Below, piece by piece: positions 16,406 through 25,843 of a stretch of DNA of 64,000 bases; positions within the stretch are counted from its first letter, which is position 1; the number at the start of each line of letters is the position of its first letter. The notes under the pieces were generated by a model. That model saw nothing but the letters and a program-made list of their open reading frames with translations, was not told the DNA's origin and searched no databases. The translations under genes were made by a program, and so were the position numbers. The stretch is from Chryseosolibacter sp964532595 (GTDB lineage: Bacteria > Bacteroidota > Bacteroidia > Cytophagales > Cyclobacteriaceae). The DNA lies in assembly GCA_964532595.1 (NCBI GenBank), contig CAZHIQ010000009.1, positions 27,850 to 91,849 of the forward strand. The letters are read 5' to 3'.

Positions 16406-16801
16406 TCACCTCCAGGCTGTTATTTCACAGTAGTCGGTGGGATCATAACTATAGAGATCGGTCACGCGGTAGTCAAGGCGTAGCTTGTTCCCGATAATCG
16501 AACCCGATCCTTCAAACTCATAACCATCGATCACCTGACGCGGGATCCGGATATTGTTGAAATCTACTTTCGCGTAAACGCGGAACCCCGGTATATAGAG
16601 ATCGTCGATGTACACTTCCCTGTCAAAACGCGATCGCGTAATCTGGATTTCATAGAACGTTCTGTCTTTGTAAGTTCTGCTGTACTCTTCGACGTCATAG
16701 AAACCGATAAAACGGTCGCGGTCATAATGGGGCTCAACGTCGTAGTAAACACAGGACGAAGCCAGAAAAACAAGTGCGGCGAAACCAATGAGCTTTTTCA
16801 T
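16406..16801 (-). CDS. small lipoprotein of unknown function, 131 aa
   Basis: Signal peptide with lipobox LASSC (MKKLIGFAALVFLASSC), then a Tyr- and Arg/Asp-rich body (YYDVEPHYDRDRFIGFYDVEEYSRTYKDRTFYEI) with predicted beta strands. ATG at 16801 is chosen because it begins the signal peptide; a TTG three codons upstream is less likely. It lies downstream of the ftsZ terminator and is probably transcribed alone. I do not recognise the family with certainty and give no function. Confidence 0.8.
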   Translation of the reverse strand: MKKLIGFAALVFLASSCVYYDVEPHYDRDRFIGFYDVEEYSRTYKDRTFYEIQITRSRFDREVYIDDLYIPGFRVYAKVDFNNIRIPRQVIDGYEFEGSGSIIGNKLRLDYRVTDLYSYDPTDYCEITAWR

Positions 16802-16895
16802 AACAGTCAACGTTGGTTATCTATCCAAACGCAAGTTTGAGGCCAAACTGCGCATATCCCCATAAATCATTGGAAACCAGCTGTTTTTAACAAAA

Positions 16896-16920
16896 AAAAC
16901 CTCGCGATTGCGAGGTTTTT
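16896..16920 (-). terminator. bidirectional Rho-independent terminator after ftsZ
   Basis: AAAACCTCGC pairs with GCGAGGTTTT around a GATT loop, flanked by A and T runs on both sides. It lies about 150 bases past the ftsZ stop and closes the dcw operon. Confidence 0.88.
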
Positions 16921-16986
16921 GAGAGGTAAAAAAATCATGCAGGTAAACTCCTCTCCGCCTGAGAGGGTTCTGCACATTTTTTTTAA

Positions 16987-17067
16987 AACATTCCGACGCC
17001 GGCAAAAAATATTTACAACCAACAACCACTACGAATGGAGTAAACAACCTGTCGCGTCGGAAATGTT
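16987..17067 (-). repeat. long-range inverted repeat in the ftsZ 3' region
   Basis: AACATTCCGACGC (16987-16999) pairs with GCGTCGGAAATGTT (17054-17067) with one bulged base, enclosing 54 bases. It lies between the ftsZ stop at 17072 and the terminator. The rest of 16921-17071 shows no gene. Confidence 0.45.
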
Positions 17068-17071
17068 ATCT

Positions 17072-18643
17072 TTAATCCACGTTGTCGTGCAGGAATTTGT
17101 TATTGCCCAACAACGAGTTATCATCATTAAGATTATATTTTGAAATATAAGGTTCGGATGAGTGTGGCACATCGTTCATCTGGATACCCCTGCGGAGGTA
17201 GGCAGGCAACGACCACTTCTCATTGAATTCCTCCTTTGTCATCTCATGTTTACGTGACGATTTCTGAAGCTGTTCCTTTCTCTCTTTAGCCTGCTGCGCA
17301 AGACGTTCTTTAGTATTACGCAGTTCCATCATACCGTCGTCGTTGATTCGTTGATCGCCATATTTTTCGGTAGCCGGATCAAAGTCGTCGTCATTGTCGC
17401 CGAACAATCCGGTTTCGGAACCCGATTCATCATCATCGGAATGGTTTACCGGATAGAACGGTCCCTCGAACAGAAGTTCTCTTTCCTTGAACAATCCTCC
17501 ATCGTCATCTTTCTTCGGTTCGGGCTGTGAACTCTTGACCCTCATCTTCATTTCAGAGGCATCATTCACGGTATTATCCGGCGGAGTAAAAAGCCATCCT
17601 TGCGATTTATCGAGGTGATGTACCTTCTTTCCATCGTCATTGCGAGGCGGCGCGACCATCTTGGATTCGGCGGGGAATCCTGTGGCGATAACCGTAACGC
17701 GGATCCGGTCGCCGAGATCGGGATCGACACCGTGACCGAAAATCATTTCGCCCTCGTCGCCCGCCTGGTCCTGGATATATTCGGTAATTTCCGTGAGTTC
17801 GTCCATCTGAAGTTCTGCCTCCACACCGGAAATAATGGACAGCAGTATCTTTTTGGCCCCCATGATCTCGCGGTTGTCTAGAAGCGGCGACGCAAGCGCA
17901 CCTTCGGCGGCTTTCCGGGCGCGGTTTTCGCCCCGTGTCTCTGCCGAGCCCATAACCGCGGCACCTGCGTTGAGCATTACCGTGCGAACATCCTGGAAGT
18001 CGACGTTGACATAACCGGCGAGCGTAATGATCTCGGCGATGCTCTTCGCCGCAGTAGTCAACACGTTATCAGCCTGCGCAAAGGCCTGTCCGATCGATAG
18101 GTTACCGTAGATTTCGCGCAGTTTGTCGTTCAGAATGACGAGGACAGTATCACACGTCTTTCGAAGTTCTTCAATACCGATCTCAGCTTGTTGTGCTTTT
18201 TTCTTCCCCTCAAACGAGAAGGGAGCCGTCACGATGCCGACGGTAAGCACATCCATGTCGCGTGCGATTTTAGCAATAACAGGAGCGGCACCGGTTCCTG
18301 TGCCCCCTCCCATACCCGAGGTGATGAACACCATCTTCGCGCCGACCAGTGTTTCACGAATGAGGTCCTTGCTTTCCAGTGCAGCGTTCTTACCGACTTC
18401 AGGGTTCGCGCCGCAACCGAGTCCTTCGGTCAGGTTAACACCGATCTGCAGCTTATTCGGCACGGGGCTGTTGTTCAACGCCTGCGCATCGGTATTGCAC
18501 ACAACGAACTCGACATCTTTGATGCCTTGCTTGTACATGTGATTCACCGCGTTGCTACCTCCCCCGCCTACGCCAATGACTTTAATAATTGACCGCTGGC
18601 TGTGTTTGGGGATTTCAAACTTGTATGATCCGGTTTCCAGCAT
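17072..18643 (-). CDS. ftsZ: cell division protein FtsZ, 523 aa
   Basis: Tubulin-like GTPase that forms the cytokinetic ring. Seen: GVGGGGSNAVNHM near residue 25, the tubulin signature GGGTGTG (112-118), NDKLRE and the T7-loop region FADVRTVM-type (VDFQDVRTVM). The core ends near residue 330; a long acidic, Asp/Ser-rich linker follows (PEPKKDDDGG, SDDDESGSETG) and a basic stretch (KERKEQLQKSSRKHE), as in other Bacteroidota FtsZ. The C-terminus ends in YNLNDDNSLLGNN. It is the last gene of the dcw cluster, 21 bases after ftsA, and is followed by an inverted repeat and terminator. Confidence 0.97.
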   Translation of the reverse strand: MLETGSYKFEIPKHSQRSIIKVIGVGGGGSNAVNHMYKQGIKDVEFVVCNTDAQALNNSPVPNKLQIGVNLTEGLGCGANPEVGKNAALESKDLIRETLVGAKMVFITSGMGGGTGTGAAPVIAKIARDMDVLTVGIVTAPFSFEGKKKAQQAEIGIEELRKTCDTVLVILNDKLREIYGNLSIGQAFAQADNVLTTAAKSIAEIITLAGYVNVDFQDVRTVMLNAGAAVMGSAETRGENRARKAAEGALASPLLDNREIMGAKKILLSIISGVEAELQMDELTEITEYIQDQAGDEGEMIFGHGVDPDLGDRIRVTVIATGFPAESKMVAPPRNDDGKKVHHLDKSQGWLFTPPDNTVNDASEMKMRVKSSQPEPKKDDDGGLFKERELLFEGPFYPVNHSDDDESGSETGLFGDNDDDFDPATEKYGDQRINDDGMMELRNTKERLAQQAKERKEQLQKSSRKHEMTKEEFNEKWSLPAYLRRGIQMNDVPHSSEPYISKYNLNDDNSLLGNNKFLHDNVD

Positions 18644-18664
18644 ATGTTAAGAATTAGTGGTTGT

Positions 18665-19969
18665 TCAATATTCGTTCTTGCCGTCGAGATCGTCGATGAG
18701 TAAACTCTTCGTTTTGTTCAATATCTCGTTAAAGAAGTTGCGCCCTGAGATGCCTCGCTTCGCACGTGTGTTCTTCGTCAATTCATGCGCCTGCTTGTAG
18801 CGGTCGGCGCGCTCGTCCAGTGATCGATAGCCCGCCAGGACCAGGCCAACCGCTGTAGCATACATTGGGCTCTTCACCTGCTCTAACTTGCTTTTTCCAA
18901 GGTGTTCGTTCGGATAGCCGATCCGGGTATCCATGCCGGTCATGTACTCAACGAGTTGCTTCAGTGAATTCAACTGGGCGCCGCCACCGGTGATGACAAT
19001 ACCTCCGGCCAGTCGGTTTTCAAATCCCGAGCTAATGATTTCAGCGTGTGCCATCTCGATGATCTCTTCCATGCGAGCCTGAATGATATGCGCCAGATTC
19101 TTGACCGAAATCTCTTTAGCAGCGCGATTACGTATTCCTGGAATCGATACGATTTCGTTCGGACTTGCTTCTTCCGCGATGGCCTTTCCGAATTTGGTCT
19201 TCAACTGCTCCGCCTGCTGTGGCAACACCATCAGGCCCTGTTTGATGTCGTTCGTAACAATATTTCCTCCGAAGGGAATAACCGCAGTGTGACGGATGAT
19301 ATTGTCGTAGAAAATAGCGATGTCGGTTGTTCCTCCACCAATATCGATCAGGCAAACACCCGCCTCCTTCTCTTCGTCACTGAGGACCGCCAGACTCGAG
19401 GCAAGCGGCTCAAGGATCAGGTCATCGACTTCAAGACCCGTCTTGCGAACACATTTGTTCACATTATTGATGGCATTCGTCTGCGCAGTGATAATATGGA
19501 AATCAGCTTCCAGGCGAACTCCTGACATGCCCACCGGCTCCTTTATACCTTCTTCGTAATCAACCATGTAGTCCTGCGGCATGACGTGGATAATCTGGCT
19601 ACCCGGCGGTACAACCATTCGATACATGTCCTGTGTCAGGCGTTCCACGTCGGCAACGGTGATTTCGTCTTCGCGCGACGTTCGGGTAATTCCACCGTGT
19701 TGAATAAAGCTTCGGATGTGCTGTCCGGCAATACCGACGTTGACTACGCCAATATCAATGCCTGACTGATCACTGGCATCTTTGATAGCCTTCTCAATCG
19801 CGTGAACTGTCTTGTCGATGTTGAACACTATACCCTTCACAACACCCTCTGATTCAGCCTTACCCATTCCCAACACCTCAAGCTTACCGAACTCGTTCTT
19901 GCGGCCGACGATGACACATATCTTTGTTGTGCCAATGTCAAGTCCGACTACGATCTTTTCCTGTTCCAT
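18665..19969 (-). CDS. ftsA: cell division protein FtsA, 434 aa
   Basis: Actin-like ATPase that anchors FtsZ to the membrane. Seen: GLDIGTTKICVIVG at the N-terminus, the 1C domain section (VGIAGQHIRSFIQHGG), the second phosphate motif VCLIDIGGGTTDIAIF and the adenosine motif GIVITGGGAQLNSL. The C-terminal tail is short and basic with RGISGRNFFNEILNKTKSLLI, a likely membrane-targeting helix. ATG start. It follows ftsQ after 72 bases and precedes ftsZ by 21. Confidence 0.96.
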   Translation of the reverse strand: MEQEKIVVGLDIGTTKICVIVGRKNEFGKLEVLGMGKAESEGVVKGIVFNIDKTVHAIEKAIKDASDQSGIDIGVVNVGIAGQHIRSFIQHGGITRTSREDEITVADVERLTQDMYRMVVPPGSQIIHVMPQDYMVDYEEGIKEPVGMSGVRLEADFHIITAQTNAINNVNKCVRKTGLEVDDLILEPLASSLAVLSDEEKEAGVCLIDIGGGTTDIAIFYDNIIRHTAVIPFGGNIVTNDIKQGLMVLPQQAEQLKTKFGKAIAEEASPNEIVSIPGIRNRAAKEISVKNLAHIIQARMEEIIEMAHAEIISSGFENRLAGGIVITGGGAQLNSLKQLVEYMTGMDTRIGYPNEHLGKSKLEQVKSPMYATAVGLVLAGYRSLDERADRYKQAHELTKNTRAKRGISGRNFFNEILNKTKSLLIDDLDGKNEY

Positions 19970-20041
19970 GGTTGTAAATCTTTTTACTGTTATCTATAGT
20001 GGTTGTTATCTTCAAAAACGTAAGTCAGGACAACCATCGCA

Positions 20042-20806
20042 TTATTCAGCCACTACTTGTCCTTCATACGCTACGTTCACACGATCATACTTGTTCCATC
20101 CTACCCTGGGAAGAATCTCTTTATAAAAGATCTTCAACTTTCTGAACTTCTTCTCAAGACCTTCGGGTTTTCCGAATTCGATCCGTTCGTCACCTACTTG
20201 CGGGAACATCGCCACATTTCCCCGCGTATCGACATCGATTTGGGAAATCTGCGCGTTCCAGAACTCGTCTTTCTTGATCGTTCGAACCAACTCCATCAAT
20301 TGCTTCCCCTCTTCGTCCTCCTTTACATTCTCCAAACGAATCAATCGTTTGACAACATCCCCACTAATCAACAGCACCCGCGCGGCGAATTTGCCTGATA
20401 CAGGCATCACCGTGCCATCCTCTCCGACGTACGCATCCGGCCCATCCGACTGCACCATCCGGGCTACCGGACGGCGAAGCGTTACGTTTACCATGAGCGT
20501 GCCCTTCAGATCGCTAAAGAGTTCTGCTCGCTCTATGTAAGGGCTTTCCCGAAGCTTGCGCTCAAGCTCGCTGAAGTTCAACATATTGAGGTCGACGCCG
20601 CGGACGTTCTCTTCGTCCAGGCGCATTAGCCTCATGATATCACTCTCCTCGAGAAAGTGATTCTCATGGATGTTCAGGATGGAAATCCGGATGCTACTGA
20701 GCGTCGCCGGTGACTTCATCCGTTCGGTGAAGGCGATCAACGCAAACAGCGTAATCAGAACCGCTCCAATCTTTACTTCTCGCCTGACGTTCAACTTAAG
20801 CCGCAT
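20042..20806 (-). CDS. ftsQ: cell division protein FtsQ/DivIB-like, 254 aa
   Basis: One membrane segment near the N-terminus (KIGAVLITLFALIAFTERM), then a POTRA-like domain (about 40-110: IHENHFLEESDIMRLM, LERKLRESPYIERAELFSDLKGTLMVNVTLRRPVARM) and a beta domain. This is the FtsQ layout; the protein scaffolds the divisome with FtsL/FtsB in the periplasm. ATG at 20806 overlaps the murC stop by 11 bases. Sequence divergence within the family is high, so the call also rests on its place between murC and ftsA. Confidence 0.9.
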   Translation of the reverse strand: MRLKLNVRREVKIGAVLITLFALIAFTERMKSPATLSSIRISILNIHENHFLEESDIMRLMRLDEENVRGVDLNMLNFSELERKLRESPYIERAELFSDLKGTLMVNVTLRRPVARMVQSDGPDAYVGEDGTVMPVSGKFAARVLLISGDVVKRLIRLENVKEDEEGKQLMELVRTIKKDEFWNAQISQIDVDTRGNVAMFPQVGDERIEFGKPEGLEKKFRKLKIFYKEILPRVGWNKYDRVNVAYEGQVVAE

Positions 20807-22190
20807 ACTTCTTCAACAACATATCTTTTATCGGACCTACAAAGGTATCAATATCCCCCGCGCCAACCGTAGCGATCACTTCAATATTAGTCTGCTCCAG
20901 CTTCTGCAGCAGATCATTCTTTCCACACCGGTGTTTTTCCGGACTCGTTACGTTACTCAGCAACATATCCGAGTCGACACCGGGAATTGGCAGTTCGCGC
21001 GCCGGGTAGATATCCATCAGAAACACTTCATCCGCTATACTCAAACTCTTCGAAAAGCCTTCTGCGAAATCGCGTGTCCTCGAATACAGGTGAGGTTGGA
21101 ACACTACCGTCAGCTTTTTCCTGGGATAAAGCGACCGCATCGATCGGAGAAACGCCTCAATCTCGGCTGGATGATGCGCGTAGTCATCCACATAGACAAG
21201 TTCTTTCTCGCGAATAACAAACTCGAACCTTCGCTTCACGCCAGCGAATGATTCCAATCCCCTTCGGATTGCTCGCACATCGACACCACAACGCCATGCC
21301 GCAATCGACGCCGCAACAGCGTTCTCAATGTTATGAAAACCGGGGACACCTAGCTTGATATGTTCGACCGGACCGAAGCCCTCAAGATCGAACTCAAAAA
21401 ATCCGCTCTTGGCGGTAATGTTGCCGGCAAAGAATTGTCCCCGGCTCATGCTGTAAGTATCTATATTCACATGCGACACATCGGCCGCAAGCTTATCAAC
21501 TATCGATTCGTGAATAATCAGATTTCCTCCTGGAGCAATCTGATTAATGAAATCGCGGAACGAGGTAAGCATCTGACTGTGATCGCCGTAGATATCCAGG
21601 TGGTCGGGATCAGCGGAGGTGACAATTGCAACCTTCGGGTGTAGACGCAGAAAAGACCTATCAAACTCGTCAGCCTCGGCAACCGCGATGGTCCCCCCAC
21701 CCTGCTCACCATGCATCACAAGGTTGGAATTGTAGTTGGCCGTGAGACCGCCCAAAAAGGCAACCATATCTTTACCTGCCGATTTGAGAAGATGAGCCAC
21801 CATGGAAGAAGTGGTTGTCTTTCCATGCGTCCCTGCGACGGCCACGGTATTATAATCCTTTGAAATAAGGCCGAGCACTTCCGAGCGCTTCATGATGGTG
21901 AATCCATTATCGCGCAGGTAGGCATGCTCACGATGATCGGAAGGAATTGCGGGCGTATATATCACAAGCGTTTGCGACGGATTGTCACGGACGACCGATG
22001 GAATCAAGTCAACGCTATCTTCAAAGTGAATGCTCATTCCCTCTTCCGTCAATCTCGAAGTCAGGGCGGTAGGGGTACGATCATATCCACTTACCTGCAC
22101 ACCCTTATGCATAAACCAGCGAGCCAGCGCGCTCATGCCAATGCCGCCGATTCCAAGGAAGTAGATATGATGATACTGCGCGAGCCTCAC
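20796..22190 (-). CDS. murC: UDP-N-acetylmuramate--L-alanine ligase MurC, 464 aa
   Basis: Cytosolic Mur ligase adding L-Ala to UDP-MurNAc. Seen: GIGGIGMSALA (13-23), ATP loop GTHGKTTT (120-127), AEADEFDRSF, the HHPAEIEAFL motif of MurC and the C-terminal domain with VFQPHLYSRT. GTG start, overlapping the murG stop as GTGA. Confidence 0.96.
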   Translation of the reverse strand: MRLAQYHHIYFLGIGGIGMSALARWFMHKGVQVSGYDRTPTALTSRLTEEGMSIHFEDSVDLIPSVVRDNPSQTLVIYTPAIPSDHREHAYLRDNGFTIMKRSEVLGLISKDYNTVAVAGTHGKTTTSSMVAHLLKSAGKDMVAFLGGLTANYNSNLVMHGEQGGGTIAVAEADEFDRSFLRLHPKVAIVTSADPDHLDIYGDHSQMLTSFRDFINQIAPGGNLIIHESIVDKLAADVSHVNIDTYSMSRGQFFAGNITAKSGFFEFDLEGFGPVEHIKLGVPGFHNIENAVAASIAAWRCGVDVRAIRRGLESFAGVKRRFEFVIREKELVYVDDYAHHPAEIEAFLRSMRSLYPRKKLTVVFQPHLYSRTRDFAEGFSKSLSIADEVFLMDIYPARELPIPGVDSDMLLSNVTSPEKHRCGKNDLLQKLEQTNIEVIATVGAGDIDTFVGPIKDMLLKKYAA

Positions 22191-23308
22191 CTGTTTTGTG
22201 TATTTATCAGTTTTTCAATCTCATCAACAATGTCTTCGGTCGCTCTCGGCTTCGCCATAGCGGCGATGTTCTCCCGGAGTCGTGCAGCGCGACTTTCGTC
22301 GAACAACAGTTTTAATGCTTCGTCAACCAACGTCGACGAGGCGTCCTTATCGGTCACCATTACCGCCGCGTCACGCTCAACGAGAGCCATGGCGTTCTTC
22401 GTCTGATGGTCTTCTGCCACGTTAGGCGACGGCACAAGGATAGACGGTTTTCCCGCGATACAAAGTTCCGATACGGCCAACGCTCCTGAGCGCGAAATCA
22501 CAACATCCGCAGCGGCATACGCCAGGTCCATATCACGCAGGAAGTCGAACAAACGAAGTCGGCGGCGATCAATCTTTTCCAGCCGTGGCCGAACTGTATC
22601 GTAGTACGCCTTACCTGTTTGCCAGATAACCTGTACCCCCGCGTCAATCAACTTGTCAATTCCGGAGACCAGACTCTCGTTTATCGTTCGCGCTCCGAGA
22701 CTGCCCCCTATCACTAAAAGTGTCTTACGGCCTTCTTCAAACCCATAGTGTACGAGCGCCTTCTCGCGTTTCTCGCCTACGTTCAGAATATCCTTGCGCA
22801 CCGGATTCCCGGTGACAACAATACGAGATGCCGGAAAGTATCTTTCCATACCTTCATAGGCAACGCATACTTTGCCTACCTTTCCGGCCACCTGCTTGTT
22901 CGCAAGCCCGGCAAACGAGTTCTGCTCCTGAATGAGCGTCGGTACCTTCGACCGCGTCGCAGCCAGCATCATAGGGCCACTGGCATAACCTCCCGTTCCT
23001 ACCACTACGTCGGGATTGAACTTTTTCACAATCACCATTGCGCGCACATAGCTCACCAGCAATTTGACAGGGAACAACAGATTGGACAATGTGAGTTTTC
23101 GCTGAAGACCACTGATCCAAAGACCAACGATCTTATACCCTGCCTCCGGCACTCGTGTCATCTCCATCCGACCCTTTGCCCCGACAAAAAGAATTTTCGC
23201 ATCCGGATGGCGTTCCCGAAAAGCATTCGCGATAGCTACAGCCGGAAAAATATGTCCGCCCGTGCCTCCACCACTCACGATAAGACGATATGGTCTTTGA
23301 GTTGTCAA
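22187..23308 (-). CDS. murG: UDP-GlcNAc transferase MurG, 373 aa
   Basis: Adds GlcNAc to lipid I to form lipid II on the inner membrane face. Seen: SGGGTGGHIFPAVAIA near the N-terminus, GTGGYASGP, the linker motif QEQNSFAG, GGSLGARTIN, and the donor-site SRSGALAVSELCIAGKPSILVPSP. TTG start at 23308 overlaps the ftsW stop as TTGA; no ATG is available before the glycine-rich loop, so this weak start is likely real. Confidence 0.95.
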   Translation of the reverse strand: MTTQRPYRLIVSGGGTGGHIFPAVAIANAFRERHPDAKILFVGAKGRMEMTRVPEAGYKIVGLWISGLQRKLTLSNLLFPVKLLVSYVRAMVIVKKFNPDVVVGTGGYASGPMMLAATRSKVPTLIQEQNSFAGLANKQVAGKVGKVCVAYEGMERYFPASRIVVTGNPVRKDILNVGEKREKALVHYGFEEGRKTLLVIGGSLGARTINESLVSGIDKLIDAGVQVIWQTGKAYYDTVRPRLEKIDRRRLRLFDFLRDMDLAYAAADVVISRSGALAVSELCIAGKPSILVPSPNVAEDHQTKNAMALVERDAAVMVTDKDASSTLVDEALKLLFDESRAARLRENIAAMAKPRATEDIVDEIEKLINTQNR

Positions 23309-24480
23309 GCGGGTACGTTTATATTTTTATTTGTTGCGCGTCTTTCCTTTTCATCCCACGTAGTATCCTGTTCTCCGCGACTAACACTCAATATGATTCC
23401 AAGGGACAAACCTGTAAACACCATAGACGTACCCCCCATTGACAGCAGAGGTAGCGGTTGCCCTGTGATCGGGCCGAGTCCGACGACCACCCCCATGTTA
23501 ACCATTGCCTGACAAACGATATCGAAACTCAGCCCAGCCGATAATAACCCTCCGAAAGCTCGCTCACTATTATAGGCCGCCTTCATTCCGCGGTGCAGCA
23601 GAACGAGGTAAAGTACTACCACGACTATTCCTCCAATAATTCCGTACTCTTCAATAACGATCGCGTAAATAAAGTCGGAATAAGGGTGCGGCAATATGTT
23701 GCGCTGATCACTGTTGCCCGGACCTTTACCGGCAACACCCCCCGTAGCCACCGCGATACGCGCATGTCGTGCCTGGAACGGAAGTTCTTTCTTTCCCTGT
23801 ACCGCCTCTGTGAAATCCTGAATACGTGACTTCACCGTTCCACCCCGCACACCGAACTTAAAAGCGAGCGCGCCGAAAAGAACTCCGACAAACAAGAGCA
23901 TAGCCAAATAGCGCATCGGCACTCGACCAATAAACATAATCAATCCGCAGGTGAGCAGAAGCAGTACCGCAGTTGACATGTTCGTTAACGCGATCAAGCC
24001 ACAGATGATGCCACACCAGAAGAGGATAGGTATCAGCGACTCGCGGATGTCATCAATATTCTGTTGTCTTTTTGCCAGCATACTTGCCAGGTTCACGATC
24101 AACGCAAGTGCGGCGAAATCGGACGGCTGAAACGACCCCACCAGCGGGAGCGCAATCCAGCGAGCCGCGTCGTTGATGGTTGTACCGTTCGTAAACGTAT
24201 AGATCAACAGCGGAATGCTTACCCACAGCGCGAACTTCGACAGCCTCGAGTAATAGCGGTAGTCGATCTTATGGGCGAACCACATCGCAGCGAGTCCAAT
24301 AAATACAGTTAACGTATGCTTGAGCAGGTAGCTCTCAGGACTCTCCATGCTCTTGTAAGCCAATGTTCCAATCGAGCTGTACACCACAAGGATGCTAATC
24401 ATCGACAACGTGAACACAACCGCCCAGATCACCCGGTCGCCCTGCAGATTCTTATCAAGCCAATCCTTTACTTTAATCAT
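23305..24480 (-). CDS. ftsW: lipid II polymerase FtsW (SEDS family), 391 aa
   Basis: Multi-pass membrane protein of the SEDS family, a septal peptidoglycan glycosyltransferase that works with FtsI. About ten hydrophobic segments; family motifs include the PSDFAALALI and loop PHPYSDFIYAIVIEEYG, and GITGQPLPLLSMGGTSM (seen as ITGQPLPLLSMGGTS). ATG at 24480 overlaps the murD stop by eight bases (ATGATTAA); a TTG seven codons upstream is less likely. Confidence 0.95.
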   Translation of the reverse strand: MIKVKDWLDKNLQGDRVIWAVVFTLSMISILVVYSSIGTLAYKSMESPESYLLKHTLTVFIGLAAMWFAHKIDYRYYSRLSKFALWVSIPLLIYTFTNGTTINDAARWIALPLVGSFQPSDFAALALIVNLASMLAKRQQNIDDIRESLIPILFWCGIICGLIALTNMSTAVLLLLTCGLIMFIGRVPMRYLAMLLFVGVLFGALAFKFGVRGGTVKSRIQDFTEAVQGKKELPFQARHARIAVATGGVAGKGPGNSDQRNILPHPYSDFIYAIVIEEYGIIGGIVVVVLYLVLLHRGMKAAYNSERAFGGLLSAGLSFDIVCQAMVNMGVVVGLGPITGQPLPLLSMGGTSMVFTGLSLGIILSVSRGEQDTTWDEKERRATNKNINVPA

Positions 24481-25843
24481 TCGCGCCCGATTTATCTCCA
24501 AACTTTTCTTGGGCCTTCTTCACAGCTTCCCTGAACTGATCGCCCCTATCTTCGTAATTCCTGAATAGATCAAAACTTGCGCACGCTGGCGAAAGCAGTA
24601 CAACATCTCCCGAATTGGCAACCTCGAGTGCCATTTCTACGAGTGCATTCACGTCCTGCGTCTCTTTTATGACCGACACGTCATCCTTAAACGATTCACT
24701 CAGTTTTCGATTGTCCTTACCCAGGCAAATCAATGCCTTGACTTTTTTCTGAACCAGATCGCGGATCAGATTGTAATCGTTGCCTTTATCCACGCCCCCG
24801 GCTATCCACACAATCGGCTTGTCAAAACTCCCCAAGGCGTACACCACAGAATCAACATTGGTAGCTTTCGAGTCATTGACAAAAGTGACTCCTTTTACCG
24901 TACCCACAGTCTCAAGACGATGCGGTGCGTTGACAAAGGTGCCAAGTGCCTTCCTTATCGTCTCCACCGGAACGCCGACACTATACGCAGCAGTCACCGC
25001 TGCCATTGTATTCACCAGGTTGTGAGGACCTTTCAATGTCGTTTCCTCCTGACGTATCGCAAACGTCTCTCCGAGGTTGAATACCATCTGACTTCCGTCG
25101 AAGAAAACGGGTGTATTCCCGTTGTCTGAGAGCGAGACCGGAAGTTGCTGCGGTACAATCGATCGCGTTTTTACCTCGTTCGCGATTATTCCATCGTCAG
25201 CAAACCAGATAAATTTCTCCTGCCTCGTCATGTTTTCGATCAACTGGAATTTCGCATTGATGTAATTTTGCATGTTGTTATCATAGCGATCCAGGTGATC
25301 AGGAGTTATATTCAGAAGAATTCCAACTTCCGGTTTAAATGCTTCCGTCCCGTCGAGTTGATAGCTGCTAACTTCTAACACATACCACTCATACTTCCTT
25401 TCAGCAAGTTGTCGGGCCATGCTCACCCCAACGTTTCCAGCCAGGGCAACATCAAACCCGGCTTCCTTAAGCAGGTGCCATGTCAGCAACGTTGTCGTCG
25501 TCTTACCATTAGTGCCCGTGATAGCAATCACGCGCGCGTCTGTATGACGAAACGCAAATTCGATCTCATCGATAACAGGAATGCTGCGCACAGCAGCCTC
25601 ACGCATAATCGGACCGTTATCGGGAATCCCCGGGCTCTTTATAATCAAAGACGCATTCAGCACTTTGTCTTGCGAATGAGTCCCCTCTTCGAACGGTATA
25701 CCCGCATGCGTCAGCTCTTGACGATACCTATCCCTTATCGTACCGCTGTCGGAAACGAATACATCATACCCACGTGCTTTCGCCAGGAGCGCCGCACCCG
25801 TTCCGCTTTCGCCTGCACCCAATATGGCCACTCGTTCGTTCAT
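24473..25843 (-). CDS. murD: UDP-MurNAc-L-Ala--D-Glu ligase MurD, 456 aa
   Basis: Cytosolic Mur ligase. From the chosen start: ILGAGESGTGAALLA (7-21), ATP loop GTNGKTTT (110-117), LEVSSYQLDG, NITPDHLDRY, NDSKATNVDS and the C-terminal LLSPACASFDLFRNYEDRG. The frame is open to 26062, but the ATG at 25843 begins the conserved domain and overlaps the mraY stop as ATGA, so it is the real start. Confidence 0.96.
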   Translation of the reverse strand: MNERVAILGAGESGTGAALLAKARGYDVFVSDSGTIRDRYRQELTHAGIPFEEGTHSQDKVLNASLIIKSPGIPDNGPIMREAAVRSIPVIDEIEFAFRHTDARVIAITGTNGKTTTTLLTWHLLKEAGFDVALAGNVGVSMARQLAERKYEWYVLEVSSYQLDGTEAFKPEVGILLNITPDHLDRYDNNMQNYINAKFQLIENMTRQEKFIWFADDGIIANEVKTRSIVPQQLPVSLSDNGNTPVFFDGSQMVFNLGETFAIRQEETTLKGPHNLVNTMAAVTAAYSVGVPVETIRKALGTFVNAPHRLETVGTVKGVTFVNDSKATNVDSVVYALGSFDKPIVWIAGGVDKGNDYNLIRDLVQKKVKALICLGKDNRKLSESFKDDVSVIKETQDVNALVEMALEVANSGDVVLLSPACASFDLFRNYEDRGDQFREAVKKAQEKFGDKSGAND

